Assembly: GCA_035079385.1 (NCBI GenBank)
Contig: JAVHKY010000029.1
Span: 620,001-684,000 of the forward strand
DNA: 64,000 nucleotides
Source: Aspidiotus rigidus
Lineage: Eukaryota; Arthropoda; Insecta; Hemiptera; Diaspididae
Reading direction: 5' to 3'
Below are positions 12,232 to 26,348 of the stretch, in pieces. The notes below the pieces were generated by a model, which did not search any database, was not told where the DNA came from, and saw only the letters and a program-made list of their open reading frames with translations. Positions within the stretch are counted from its first letter, which is position 1, and every line of letters starts with the position of its first letter. Both the position numbers and the translations under genes were made by a program.

Positions 12232-15200
12232 CTACGGACACCAAAACGAAAAAAAAAAAAAAAAAAAATCGTAATTGACGTTCGATTTACATAAGTCTAC
12301 TTAACATAATTGAAATTTAAACGTAATTTCTGTCTTTTGAAAGTCGATAAACACTGGTAGCAAATAACGTTTCCAAATTCATGGTCATTGCACGAAGCCT
12401 TACTTTGATTGTACCAGATTATACAATTACTTCCCTCTTCCCACATGGGAAATTAAATGCACTGGTTAAAGTAATAAAATCAAGAAATATCTTGTTAAGA
12501 AACTTCTCTACGAAAAAGAGAAAGAAAAAAGAGTATATCTACTCTTTGGAAATAACTTGGTACAAATAAATGCTTTAGGATACTGTTGATCATAAGACAG
12601 GAGGCAATTGACCCGAGATACATTCTGTCTCGTTGCATAATATTTTTACTTATCTAATTTTAAATCATAGACTTAAATCCCACGATTGAAATCTTCCTGC
12701 GTGAAGCAGTGCGATATAAAGAAAAGACTATTTCTGTTTTGACAATCAGATGAAACACAATATTGTACTGGAAGAGCACAATGACAACTCGTCCAAAAAG
12801 GAATTCGAAATTGGTAGAATATCTAATTACTCTACTTAACATCAGACGAAAATGCGAACATTGTATTGACGAATTACTTTTTGATATAATGGTACACAGG
12901 GTCAGGCAACCGAAAGATTCTTTAAAAAAATTTTATAGTCCCAAAAGCGATGAAATATCCTCGAATGATGGCACAAAGCTGGCTAAGAAAGATAGATTAA
13001 TATCGGTTGAAGAAGTTTAGAACTTCGACAAAGAGTACTAAATTTTTCATAACGAACAGGTTTGTGACAAAATACGAAAATGCAAACTGAAAATTTAAAA
13101 TCGTTTCCTTTGACGTTTAGGACATAAATTTGTTAATTGCAATACATAATTCAGGGAGAGAAATGACGCAGTAAGTACGCTATAACAAATTTCAATTACG
13201 ACGCAATCTATCTCACATACACGTACCGACTAGTTCTTTGCATACATCTTTAAATTAATTGGTTCCTAGTTTAGTAGTACATCAGTATTATGTATTTGTT
13301 TATTTCATTTCACAATGGAAATACTGGTAAATTATGCAGAAAAAATGTTTCCACGATGATTCCTTCAAGCTTCTCCTATGCATGCTGTGAATTTTGAAAT
13401 GTATGAATTACAATACTCGTTAAACTGTCCGTGTATCCCATTAGAACTTCAAATAAACCGTAAGTCTCGAGACGGGAATTTACGATATTTTTTTGAATTG
13501 AGATTCGCAGATGAAGTCCTCTTCGATTGTGAAGACGACAGATGAGGTCGAAAATCAACGATCAGAGAAAGCAAACAATAATGATAGTTTTTCAGCAGAA
13601 TTGGAGTACGAAGAAATGTAAAAATCCCTCGGAGATAAAATCTCAATTAATATCAAAAATGAATTCCCAATATAAAATTTTGTAGTCTAAATTTAATCGA
13701 GTCGATCGCAAGCTCGAAAAACTGTACTTTTGAACGCTCGATATTTAGACAAAAACTGCGGTTAAATACAGAATGGATCTGAATTAAATTGAAGCAGCGA
13801 GGAAATGAAATACTTCTTCGCATCCCTAAGAAGATGAATCGAAAAAAATTCGAGTCGAGGAAAGGATGAAAAATTGATTTCAGGAACATCGAAAAATTTC
13901 CCGAACAAAAGAAAAATAAGAGTGATGTTCGAAACTGTCTACCAAGAGTTCAGGACTAACGTATCGCGATATATGATAAATTACCAGCAACGTTTCCGCG
14001 ACGTTGACCCAGTTATCTTACGTAAAGTTAATTTTTAAAGTCTCAAAAATCCGAGGATTTTTTTTTTTTTGCAGGACGAAATTCGTCATTACGTACAAAA
14101 ATATCACAAATGCACGACAGAGAGTACAATCACATTTTGGGCAGCTTAAGATTATCTACAGGGTCGTGTTTCATCATTTCGTCCACTGTGCCAGTGACCA
14201 TTTGAAGTTACAATCACCAAGAGATGTTTCAAATTCGATAGCGGAAGTATCGCTCTCCGATCGAGAACATCTCAAATAACTTATTTTGAGGACACATACA
14301 TTATGTGTAATTACAAAGAAAGTCATACGAACCTTTCACAAATGCTTTCATGAATAATTTGAGCGTGACGACGGATGAAATTCGATTTTTTGTCTTTTGA
14401 ATAGTCCTAATAAATATTTTTCGTTGGTGAGAGGACAGAGATCCTCCTGAAATTCTTAAGGAAACCCCTCTCGAAAATGAACCGAATAAGTATTAACCTC
14501 TACAAAATATTCACGTTCTCGAAACAACGTTGGTTACAGCACCCATCCATCATTACTCTTAATTTAGAAAATTACGCTATCGAACACGCACCGATAATTA
14601 TAGCAGGAACTGCGATACCGGCAATTAATGCGATTCCGACTGGAGCGCCGACCAAAATACCTAATTGCCATAAAATTTTTTTCTTCCTCGACCACGGCTT
14701 CTTACCCCAAAACGTACAACCGGATGGACTGTAAAATACGAAAATCATCGATAAGTAAAATATATTTTCACGTCAAGTGTGATAAACTCATAATACTACA
14801 ATTAAGATGAATGAGGCGTGAACTAGGATGAAGATTGCGGGTACAACTGACCTAAATCAGAAAATAAAACTTGAGCCTACATTTCAAGGAACTACGGCAA
14901 TAGGGTAAAGACGATATCGTTTACAGCTTTCTATACTGGTTCGTATTTCTCCTCGTATAGCCGGCAAAACGGACTAAAGTGTAAATGAAGTATTTTGGAA
15001 TACATGGAGTTACGTGAGTTATATAAACCGATGTTGGATGAGTATTGAGTACAGGGTAAAACAGAAGAAGCCAGAGATAGGAAAAAATAACGAGCAACGA
15101 AGGGATTTGAGTTGAGGGTATGAGAAAAGATGTGTTCAGTTGTATGGTTTCCTTCACAGCAGTGTAGGCAAAATGGGGATAGTATTTAGGAACTTTTAAT

Positions 15201-18200
15201 AATCAATAATGAATTAATTATTGATATTTTTATCAAAGAAATTATTGAAATCAAATTTAATATTAAATTTCTTAAATTTCTTAAATTAATTAAATTAAAA
15301 TTTAATCATAATTATTATATTATTTTTAAATATAGATATTGAACTTGAATATAAAAAAACTATTATATTATATAGAAATAATCACGAATAATAAATATTC
15401 GAATCCATAAAAATATTAATAAAATTGATAAATTAAAAAATTTGATTTAAAAAAAATTAAAACTGTTGAAGTAATAAAATAAGTTAAATCTAAATATTCT
15501 ACTATAAATAAAATTATTAATTTGATTCATCCTAATTCTGAAAATTATTTATTAAAATTTTTTTCAAATTTCAAATAAATAAATTGATTTAATAAATTTA
15601 AAAAATTAATGAAATTAGATTTGTTGTAATATTGATCCCAATTTTATAAATAAAAAATTCATAAAAAATAATATAAAGATAACAAATTTGAATTTAATGT
15701 TTAAATTAAAAACTAATAAGTTTATACATAAAATATTATTAAAAATTAATGTAAATATTTTTATTAAATAAATCGAGCTATTATTCAATTTCTATCATAT
15801 GATATCTTAATAATTATAATATTAATATTTTTTATTGTAATTATATTTAGATTTAATATTATTATATTTATTATTCCCTTTTTGAAAAGACACCCGGGCT
15901 AGACCTTCGAAACATCATTTACGCCCTTCTTGAAAAACCCATAGCTAAACCATTTGGGCAAAGCATAATACGCGAGAAAACAAGTCATATTGTTAGAAAC
16001 AAGTTATAATTATTATGACGTTAATTTACACAACACACTTCGTGTTTAGGTGAAGGGGAGGGTGAAGAACCCAATTCTGCAATCTGTTGAAAAAGGGCGG
16101 AAGTCGAGTAACGCCCTTCTTGAAAAGAAGGGCTCAATTATAATAGTTAATATTTTGATTATAATAGAAATTAAAATAATTATTATTAAATGAATTTTAG
16201 GATTTAATTTATATTAATTGAATTAATTATGTATGATAGAATTGAATGTAGATTTCAAATGAAGGATTGAAGCTGTAGGTGTCTAATAGTGAATGAAGTG
16301 AGGATTATGAGTCAGAAAGAAATAGGAAATTACTATTATGGTGGGAATTTAGCAAGACAAGAAAGACAGACGAGGATGATCATGAGTTTAGTGGTAAATA
16401 CAGGAACTATAATTATTGTGAACTCGACAAATCGTCAAAAGGCCGGCAACGGAATACGCGTAGGCGACTCTATTTGCAGATTTAGATGAGTCCAAGAGGT
16501 AGATTGTGTGATCGGAATGTTCCTTACGTGTTGGATGCAGGTGGATAGGGCTCATCTCTAATTCGGAATTCGAGAGTTGGTTTAACAAAACGTGTTGATA
16601 CATAAAACGATATTATTAAACATTCGCAAAACCGACGAAATTCAAATTCAAAAATCGTGAAATCATGACGAACAATCTCGATGTGCTCGAGGGACAACCG
16701 TTGAGATGAGGAATTTCGGAATGGATCAAGACGATCAAATTTATGATCGGGAGCCGAGAGGTGCGCTGCAATAGCCGAGGCAGAAGTAACTTCATTGAGA
16801 TGTTCTTGAACCCTAATACAAAGCTGCCGGCTTGTTTCCTCTATATGAGCAACCGAATAGTCGGGACAATGGAGCTTATAGACCCCACTTCTCTCCATAA
16901 TGGGGATGGGATCTTTCAGCCAATAAAATAAGCTGCGGATAGTGTTAGGGTTATGAAACGCAGGGCGAAAATCAAAGGATTCAAGGAGAAGGAAAGGTTT
17001 CCACAGCAGGGTAAACGAATCCATTTCACTTTCCCTCTGGAGGGAGTCGTACCCCGAAAGAGAGAGAGAGAGAGAGAGAGAAGTGGTAGAGTCTAAAGCT
17101 TTGGAGTAAGTTTTCCTTTAAACCATGCGGTCGACAACAAAATCCAACATTTACCTCCTGCGAAAAAGTCTGGGAGGAAGGCTAATGAAGGCAGCAAGTT
17201 TATAGGAAGGAGGATAGAAAGACGAGGCACAGGGCAGGTGTTTTATCCCAAAATTATGCACGCCATCATAAATAGAAATAGAGAGGTCAAGAAAAATAAT
17301 GGAAGTTCTACCTACATCAACAGTGGACTCAATGGTGGGATACCGACTGTTGAGGAAGGTGAGGAGAGAGTGGAGGTCTGTAACAGAGCCACACCAAAGG
17401 TATAAAACATCATCCATATAGAGGTGCCAGTAAACAACACGGGAGAGGAGATCAAAACCAGAATGAAGGACCTCATTCTCAAAAAGTTTGAAGAAAACCT
17501 CGGAGACCAAAGATCCGAGGGGGAACCGATTGGGACTTTAATATTCTTAGGGAATGAGAACATACTTTTAACATAGAATGAGAATCCTCTGAAAAATTGA
17601 CAAAAAAGGATTTATTGAGGATTATGAGCGAGAACCAGTGAATTGTACGATCGAAAATTAATTCTGTGATTTGAAAGTTTTGACGATGACACAAATTTAC
17701 CTTAAATAATGCAGGTCTCCGACGACGTTCATACAGAGCCAACAAAATTCTGCTCCACATACAGCGCACGTCATATGATTGCACGAACCATCGTCCATCT
17801 TCACGATCAAGACTCGGCATATAGGACAACATTTGATGTCTTCTCCTGCAGAATACAGAAATAAGCATCCTTGAGTTATAAAGATTTTTACGAAGCGTAA
17901 AGTAACTATAAGATTATTGGAGCAACAACGCCAATACAAAAATCCACTTGGAATTTTTACTCGCGAGGCTAACCATTACTTAACTCCTTTTAATTATATC
18001 AATACTCGAAGAAAATCTCGCATCTTGGGAATTGAAGTATAAGCTATCACTTCCCGGTATGAGAGCGAGGGTAGAGAAAATTACCCCCGGCACATCAGTA
18101 GATTGGCACCGTTTCGTTATATGATGCTCCAATTACATAAGCTCTCTCAATCAATATCGAGGAGAGCATCACCTCCAACACCATCCAGCGTCAACTTCTG

Positions 18201-21200
18201 CGTAAGAACTCGTCGTCATCATTTTTTCCCAAATATTCTACATTATATTGATGATACGTATTAAAAACGAATTTCTAGCTTCACCTAAAAAATTATCAAA
18301 GGGGAAAACCCAAACAGCAAACTAACAATTGAAAACGAAAGAATGATGCAAACATTTCTCTTCGATACGCTCGAAAAAACGCTAACATAATATACAATCG
18401 TATAAAACGATTTCAATACAAGTAAAAGCGGTCGACTCATCGTCCTGACATTCGTATTTAATTATTACACATTGTCACTACCTACTCACACTCACGACAG
18501 CAAGTAGTCAAGGAAACACTCTTATTTTCTCTTGTAACAGAGGTTATATACCTATAATATATTATTGTTTGCAAAACTCGTCTCCATAAAATCTTATACG
18601 TAGATTATACTTCCATTCGCAATTTCTCCCAACAGCAATTTTTCTTCATATATCCAAATTATGAAGCGAGAAATAAAGACGACATAATTTAACGAATAAC
18701 GACCGACTGACGGTACAAAATTCAAAAGGAGAGGAGAGAAACGAAACAAAAACTCCTATAAAACTCGTCCACGTGTTAACCGTATGGTCGCAAAGAAAGA
18801 AAGAAAGAAAGTAGAATTCTGCGCCACAAGAAATGCAATTGAAATATTTAGCAAATGGATCGGCGCAACAAAATTTTTTTTTTATTCTCCCATTCCCTTG
18901 TCTTGCAGTTTTTGAAGAAATACACAAGAATAATGTTAATCCTTCTAGTCGAGGTGCTTCATCGCAAGTAAATAAAATTCAACTCGTAGAGTCGCTTCGA
19001 GAGAACTTTTCTCTACTTTAGTCGCGTCAAAAGTTTTTCATAGAGCCCTGAATCCAAACACACTTGAAGGTTAAATTTGCCTTCGTGTCACGGTCAGGCT
19101 TCGTTACCGTATTCCAGCTTCGCGCCCAACCAACCTACAAAGATGGTTTTCGAGTCACTTCGCTCAGACTTGTTCAACAATGACAAAGCCTTCCAATTAA
19201 AATAATACAACATCGCTCGTTTGACGTTCTCACTGAACGCGAAAATTTCCCCGTTGGTACACAGAATTTTCATCTTATACCGTAATTGGTCGAGAAATCC
19301 TTGTTATGGTTTCAGTTAAATAACGAACATGTCAAAGTGGAGCTTTCTTCAAAGTATACTGTACGTATAAGATGCTAGAGAGGATTGTTTTATTCAGTAA
19401 ATTACGAACATAATACTCTCGTTTATTCTCGCTTTCATTTTATTACTCTCGCAGACTTCGTTCTTTTGACGACTCTTGTAAAAAAAAAAAAAAAAAAACT
19501 AAGGTAAAGAGATTACAGATTGTAGCGTGCGATGATTTTCATTTGCGCCACGTAAATACATGGGCATCGACTAGAGATTCGACATTCATTTGACTAATGC
19601 GAGTTACTTACATTACGGTATACGAATGTAAATGACAAAAATAACAAGAGACTGATTCATACACGAAATGAGTTAGAGTCAAAATGGGTAAAATTGCCCA
19701 TCATTTAAGTCACGAGTATAATCGTGAAATAGATAAATACACGTAAGTACTCGTATGTTTGTGTGAAAGATAAGATAATGACTTTTTGACACGAGTCGAA
19801 ATATTTTTGGTTTACTCTTAGAAAAAATTTTTGTGAGAAATGGGTAAACGAGAATGGCTTTTACCAACGTGACAATAGTTTAGAATTACCTCCTGGGCAG
19901 ACGCAAATCTACAAGGAGTAAAATTAAGATGCAGTTATCGAAGAAAGAAAAAGAGTTACAAAAAAAAGTCGCAGGCCACGCGGTGAGCTGCTCGGGGTTA
20001 CCTTTAGAAATTTTTCTAAGTCGCCTCCTATCAGCTCGAAGGTAGCAATTTTTCAAAGTACACTTTCTATCATATATAACTCGGAGGTAGAAATTTTCAC
20101 AAGTCCCCCTACTATGACATATAGCTCGGAAGTAGAAATCTTCAACAGGGAACCTGTTCTCTGAGGAGTTTTTATGAAAAATTTGCCGTCCGATGTCCAA
20201 AGTCCGGCCAAACTAGACTTAGAAAAATTTTGTTTTTATTTATTTTTATTTGTTTATTTATTTATTTTTTACTTATTTATTCTACTTATATTGTTTACTT
20301 CATTTATTTATTTTATCCAATTCATTTACTTTTTTCTATCAATTTAATCAATAATTTATTTATTAATTTTATTCATTAAAGGGTATCGCCGGGTTTGGGG
20401 GTGAGTCGGCTCCGGAGCCAAATTCCATATTTAGCATTAGGAGAATGTCTCTCAATATAAAAAAGAATTTTTCGCCAAGTTTCAGATTTTTAGCCATCAC
20501 AACATATGGCAAAAAATGTATTTTAGTCTTACAAAATTCATATCTCGGGCAATTTTTATCCGATTTTCAAGTACTTTACCAATATGGGCAGGCATTTTTA
20601 AAACACAAATTGTAATAATTTTTTCAAGATTTTTTTCATCAGTATTTTTTGCGGAAACAATTTTTTACATAAGTTTCAACGTTCGTTCTCGCGTTCTTAC
20701 ATGGGTGCAATTCTAAAAAAAATATCTGTGATGTACTACATCCGTATCTACTCAGAAAAAAAAGTTTTTTTCCAAGGGGTGGAGCAACCCAAAAAACCTA
20801 TATTTCCGGGCGGGGCAATACGCTCTACTAGTTCCGCGTAGTTTCCACAAAAAATACTGATGCAAAAATCTTGAAAAAATTACTACAATTGGCACGTTAA
20901 AATTACCTGTTTATATTGGTAAAGTACTTGAAAATCGGATAAAAATTGCCTAAGATATGAATTTTGCAAGGACAAATACATTTTTTGCCATATGTCGTGA
21001 TATTATAAGGCTAAAAATCGGAAACTTGGCGAAAAATTCTTTTTTATATTGAGAACCTTCTTGAAATTTGCCTCCAAGGCAGATTCACCCCCAAACTCGG
21101 CAATACCCTTCATTTATGTATTTTATTCATTTATTTATTCATTCATCTATTCATCTATTAATTAATTAATTAATTAATTAATTAATTAATTAATTAATCT

Positions 21201-21258
21201 ATTTATTTATTTATTTATTTATTCATTCATTTATTCATTTATTTATTGAATTATTTGT

Positions 21259-21313
<55 letters not shown>

Positions 21314-24300
21314 TTCATTCATTCATTCATTCATTCATTCATTCATTTACTTATATTTATTTTCTTCCTTTCTTTCTTTCTTTCTTTCATTATAATATGA
21401 TAGAAAGGCAAGTCTCCTATCATATTATATAATAGGTCGGAGCTCAAAGTTTCAACAGGGAACGTGTAGAGGGACTTCAAAAATTTTGAATTCTTGTCTT
21501 AATACATGATGGAAGGAGATTTTGGAAAATTGTCATTTCCTCAATTCAGTCCGACACCACCCTAGAGGTTGAGTGATAGAGGGATTTCCCCAATAGGCCT
21601 ATAATAAACTTCATTGCTAGAACAAATTCGACCCATAGAACAGGTTCCTTGCGTTTTTCGTTTAACATCGTTAAAAAAACCCTACTTTTAACAATTCCCC
21701 CTTCTTTGTAAATCCTCCCCCTTCTATCATATGTATATCTCGAAGGTAGCAATTTTTCCAAGTCCTCTTTCATAATATATAGCTTGGAAGTAGAAATTTC
21801 CCTCCCATCAGCTCGGAGGTAGAAATCTTTTTCAAGTCCCACGTTTTGCCGTCCATCGCTCGGCGCCCAGCATTTTTCTCTCCAAATTACCCTCCCATAA
21901 AATAGGTTCCCTGTTTAAAAATTTAGAGCCGCTGCTTATGTTGTAATGACTACGAAGTCCACCCTTTTCGTACACACAGCTCAAAAATCGACAATTCTTC
22001 AAGTCCTTCTTCATATTATGTGCAGCTAAAAGGTACGAGTAGAAAATTGTGGCATGGGCATATCTAAGGATCAATTTAAAATTTGCGCGACGAAAATGAC
22101 ATCATAAATGACCTCGACCTACTTTTGGGACTTCGCAAATTTTTGACCATCGAGTTAAGGGACTAGACTATACTCTATAAGCTACACTAGCCAATGCTGA
22201 GCTAAGAAAGGAGAGAGCTCTTCTCAATCGCCTAATTAGTGATACAGAGATAGATTTAGTCGTGTATCGATATAATCGATATCGATTCGATATAAATAAG
22301 ATAAAACAAATTCCTTCGATGTGTTAGCTCATATCGGAAGTTTTGCATGATTTCAAAAATTCTCATCTTTTGCAAACATTTAGGGTTGAGAGCTCGAGGA
22401 GACCAAAGAATTGGAGCTTTCCTAAAAGATCGGAGCTTCTCAGGGGATAAGAAGGACCAGAAAGAGCGACCGAGGGACCAGTAACAGGATTTGAGATCAT
22501 ACAAAGCATCAATTATGGAAGGTGAAAGCAGAGACTGCTTTGCAGCAAGATCCCTCACAGCGTCCTGCTCTCTAAGGTCGATGTGTTCCGGCATCCATAG
22601 AAAAAAGATGGAGGATGAGGGAGAACCTAACGAGAGCATGAGAATGAGGATTCTTCAGACGGTGTAGGATGAAGGTCTTGAATGGCATATGTATATAGAC
22701 TAGGGAGAATCAAATAGTGTAAGGAATTTGCAGGGAGGATTGGGATCTGTTCGGGTAGCAGAAAAGGTGGGAAGGAAATTCTAAAGAAATGATTTTGTTT
22801 ATGTATTGTTCAACAATTTTAGTAAGATCGAGACGTATGTCCGGGATAGGGGTTCATCGAGCGAAAGGGTACAAAGAGGTAGGAAATAAGAGACTAAGTT
22901 AAAGGTAAATTATGTCGCCTGAGAACATTTGGAAGGACGAGAGGATTTGGGTATTGAGATCTTTAAAAGGAAGCTTGTTCACGTTTTGTTCAAATTGGAC
23001 TTCCGAGCTATAGATGAGTGGTAGGAGGAGAATAGGTGAAATTTTCGACCGTCTACCTATAAAATACACCAGGTAGGGACACAGAAAAATTCAGAATTGA
23101 TAGAGGAGCGACTTATAAAACCATGTATGATAAAAGAGGGAATAGTTTTGACCATCGACCTGTGGTAGCGTACATCAGAGTAACATATGTGTCCCATCAA
23201 ACAGTTTTCTTCAGTCCTGCTTCGGTTTCATCAAGGAAGCCGTGGTTTTTTCAAAGCTCTCCCCCTCTCTCTCCATATATGTAGCTCGGAAGTCCTTGTT
23301 GTCCAACCCCTTCTTCTTACATGTATATCGTTCAATGTTGGAATAGTTTCTCAACAATGGTCAAAGGCCTCGCCTCCTTTGAACCATAATTTTGCGGATG
23401 GACGGCGGTATTTTTCAAGAAAACTCCCGGGAACCGTATCGTACCTTTTCCTTCTACAAAAAATATTTTCCACCGTTGAAGCCAAGACCCTCCCGCCAAA
23501 CGAACTTGATATCGTTGATGCATGATGCAAGCTTTCTCGGTGATGAGTTTTCTCCCATAATGCCTATCGTTGAATTCAAGGCAAAGTGAATCACTAGAAA
23601 CAGAATTCATTCCTCAATACTATTCAAGATTCAGATTACAGAACTGAGCAAATTCTTTTTAAATTATATCGTCATTTTTGTATCATCATTTTCATATTGA
23701 CCAGTTTTAGCTTATAATTAATTTATTTACGGTAGATCTCTTACTAGTTTGAGAATCTCGACTGAACGTTGACGATCGTATATTGGTAGAGCGTTCCGCT
23801 CTCGCTGAGTCGCATGTCTGGTTCGGATGCCACGCAGCTTTACAATGGTAACAAAAGTACGAACCGCAACCCGGTTTCTCGCAACGTAATTTCGGACAAC
23901 TAGCGCAACCACTGGCAATGACGGCATATCTTTAATAAAACATAAAATAGACGTGAATGAACTCGAATTAATGAGCAATAACTTGTGGAAACTTCGTCAA
24001 TTCAATTAGATCAAAAAATTATACGACAGAATATTATGAAATAATTTTCAAAAAGTGAAAAACGATGGTACAGAGAAATGACGTTCGAGGGCGGAGAAGT
24101 TGCTGCCCACTTTTATGGATACGATACTTTGTAAAAAAGAAAAGCTCGAGAGTCGTAGGTTGGGAAGATATCAACGAATCAGGGTTTACTCTTGATCAAA
24201 TCAAAAATGATGGACTATCGCATACTAAAAAAACAACGATTGTGAATCATTCTTCTTTCTTTTCAAATACAATTTTTATACACGCACGATTCGAACACAT

Positions 24301-26313
24301 TCACCAACACGTCGAAATCGTAACTTTTATCCTTCCGCATTTTATTGATTTAATAATTGAAAAAATGGAAAATAACGTAAAGGGCTAACGAATGATGATT
24401 CATGAGTGCACGCTACATGACCGATAAATAACGAAAGTGATTTCACATTGAATCATCATTAGGTACTAAATACGTTCTTTTCGATTGCGAGTTGTACACG
24501 TGTGTGTGATACCAGGCTTAATCGACAGTTTAACGCTGATCTAATATACACAATCCCAGACATCGACTGTCGGTAGTAATTATTATTTACTCAAAGCAAT
24601 AAATCGTACACATATTCGTCGTCAGTATATACCTAAAAAACTTCAAATACCTTTTTTACACATTTGTCGACTAACTAAAGGCAGGAAAGTGGCGAGAGGG
24701 TATATTTCCGATCTCTAATACAAAAATTAACTAAGTCAAGATACAGACCCCTGAAAACACAAAATCGCTAACTCAGGTTTTGCCGCATGCACAAAAGCGC
24801 CAACGTTGCACTTCAGCACTTCAACACAAACTTTATTGGAGATCTGATATTACTCGCAAATCGTGTTTATCTCAGATGTTCAATTTCGCGAAAAAGTGAG
24901 CAGAAATTCTCTCAAAACTGAAAATCGACGTAAGAGAGCAGTCGATTTTAGGTATATAAAAAATTTGGAGAAGTCGACTCGAAATTGTCAAAATGGAGTT
25001 GACATTCGTCGACCGCATATCGACCTTTGGTCAATTTCAACAACAAAACGACGCAATTTCGACCAAAACTTTGTTCATCAGGCCCAAATGAAGAAAAATA
25101 TGAAAAAAATATCAAAAGCAAGGGAGGAAAAAAGATGATCGACCTCGTTCTCACACAATTCCCCCTTAAAATCTTCCAGTCTTCCTCGTGCAAAAAATGG
25201 CCCAAATTAGCTTCAGTGGATGTAAACTGATGCATGTGTGATGCCTATACGGAATTGAAATTGATATTCAAAGCTCGAGGAATTTTTGTAGACAAGCCCC
25301 GGCCGGATAAGAAAGGAAAACGGCTTTGGTAGCAAAATGTTCTAAGTGTCCGTTGAAATGTTGTCCCCCATGAGATAATGCTGAATCTGAAAAATTGAAC
25401 CCAACCGCAGAGCAGTTTTTAGGCCTAAAATCTAAATGGCTGTATCTCAGGCAACGATGATCCCAGAGTGATGAAACTTCGCGAGATTTTGGAAGATGGA
25501 GATGTGCATTTATGATAATTTTCCAAAAGAAATAACCCACGTTTTACTTAGTTTCTAGCAGTAACAAAACTTCAAACTTACTTAACAAAAAATCAACGAA
25601 GTTGTACCTGTGGATATTCGTTCATTTGATGTGTCAAATCGGCAATATAACATACTTGAATATCATGGTCCTTGTAGAGGTGGAACATTCCCAAAAAAAT
25701 CAATATTTCGTGAATTTCAATAATTTTTATATCAATAGCGGGGTAAGCTATGACTGCTACCACAATAGACCGTGTCGAATCAATAGTCAATGTTTGGGCT
25801 GAATAATAAGCACTTCAGTCATTCCCTCCTTTGCTTTAAAATATTTATCAATTTTTCTTTTTCCCCAAGTCGCAGCGATACAAACTGTTTTACAAGGAGC
25901 CGTGCACTCGTACGAAACGGAAGAATCAGCGATCGCCCCGTGTGCAATTAAAGCGGGAGAATAGATAAAAAATTCTTGTTGTGTTATGCTGGTGGAGGGA
26001 CCGATAATGAAACAATTTTTTCTGTTGTAAGCTCATGGCGATTCCTCTGTGTTAACAAGGAACTAGTTCTACATATTTTTTTTTTTTAATTTGCCATTTG
26101 CTCTCCAACGTCCCACATCCGGCCAAAATGGACTTGAAAAAATTTTGCTTCTCATTTATTTATTTATTTATTTCATTTGTTCATTTATATCTTTTATTCA
26201 TTTTTTATTCAATTTATTTATTTATCAATTTATTCATTTAATTAGTTAATTAATTAATTAATTTAATTAGTTAACTAATCTATTTATTCATTTCAATTAT
26301 TTATTCATTTAGT

Positions 26314-26348
<35 letters not shown>

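Noticed and set aside
15180..15885. Mitochondrial insertion (numt)
   Set aside because: No recognisable mitochondrial rRNA, tRNA or protein segment despite similar base composition. Composition alone is not evidence.
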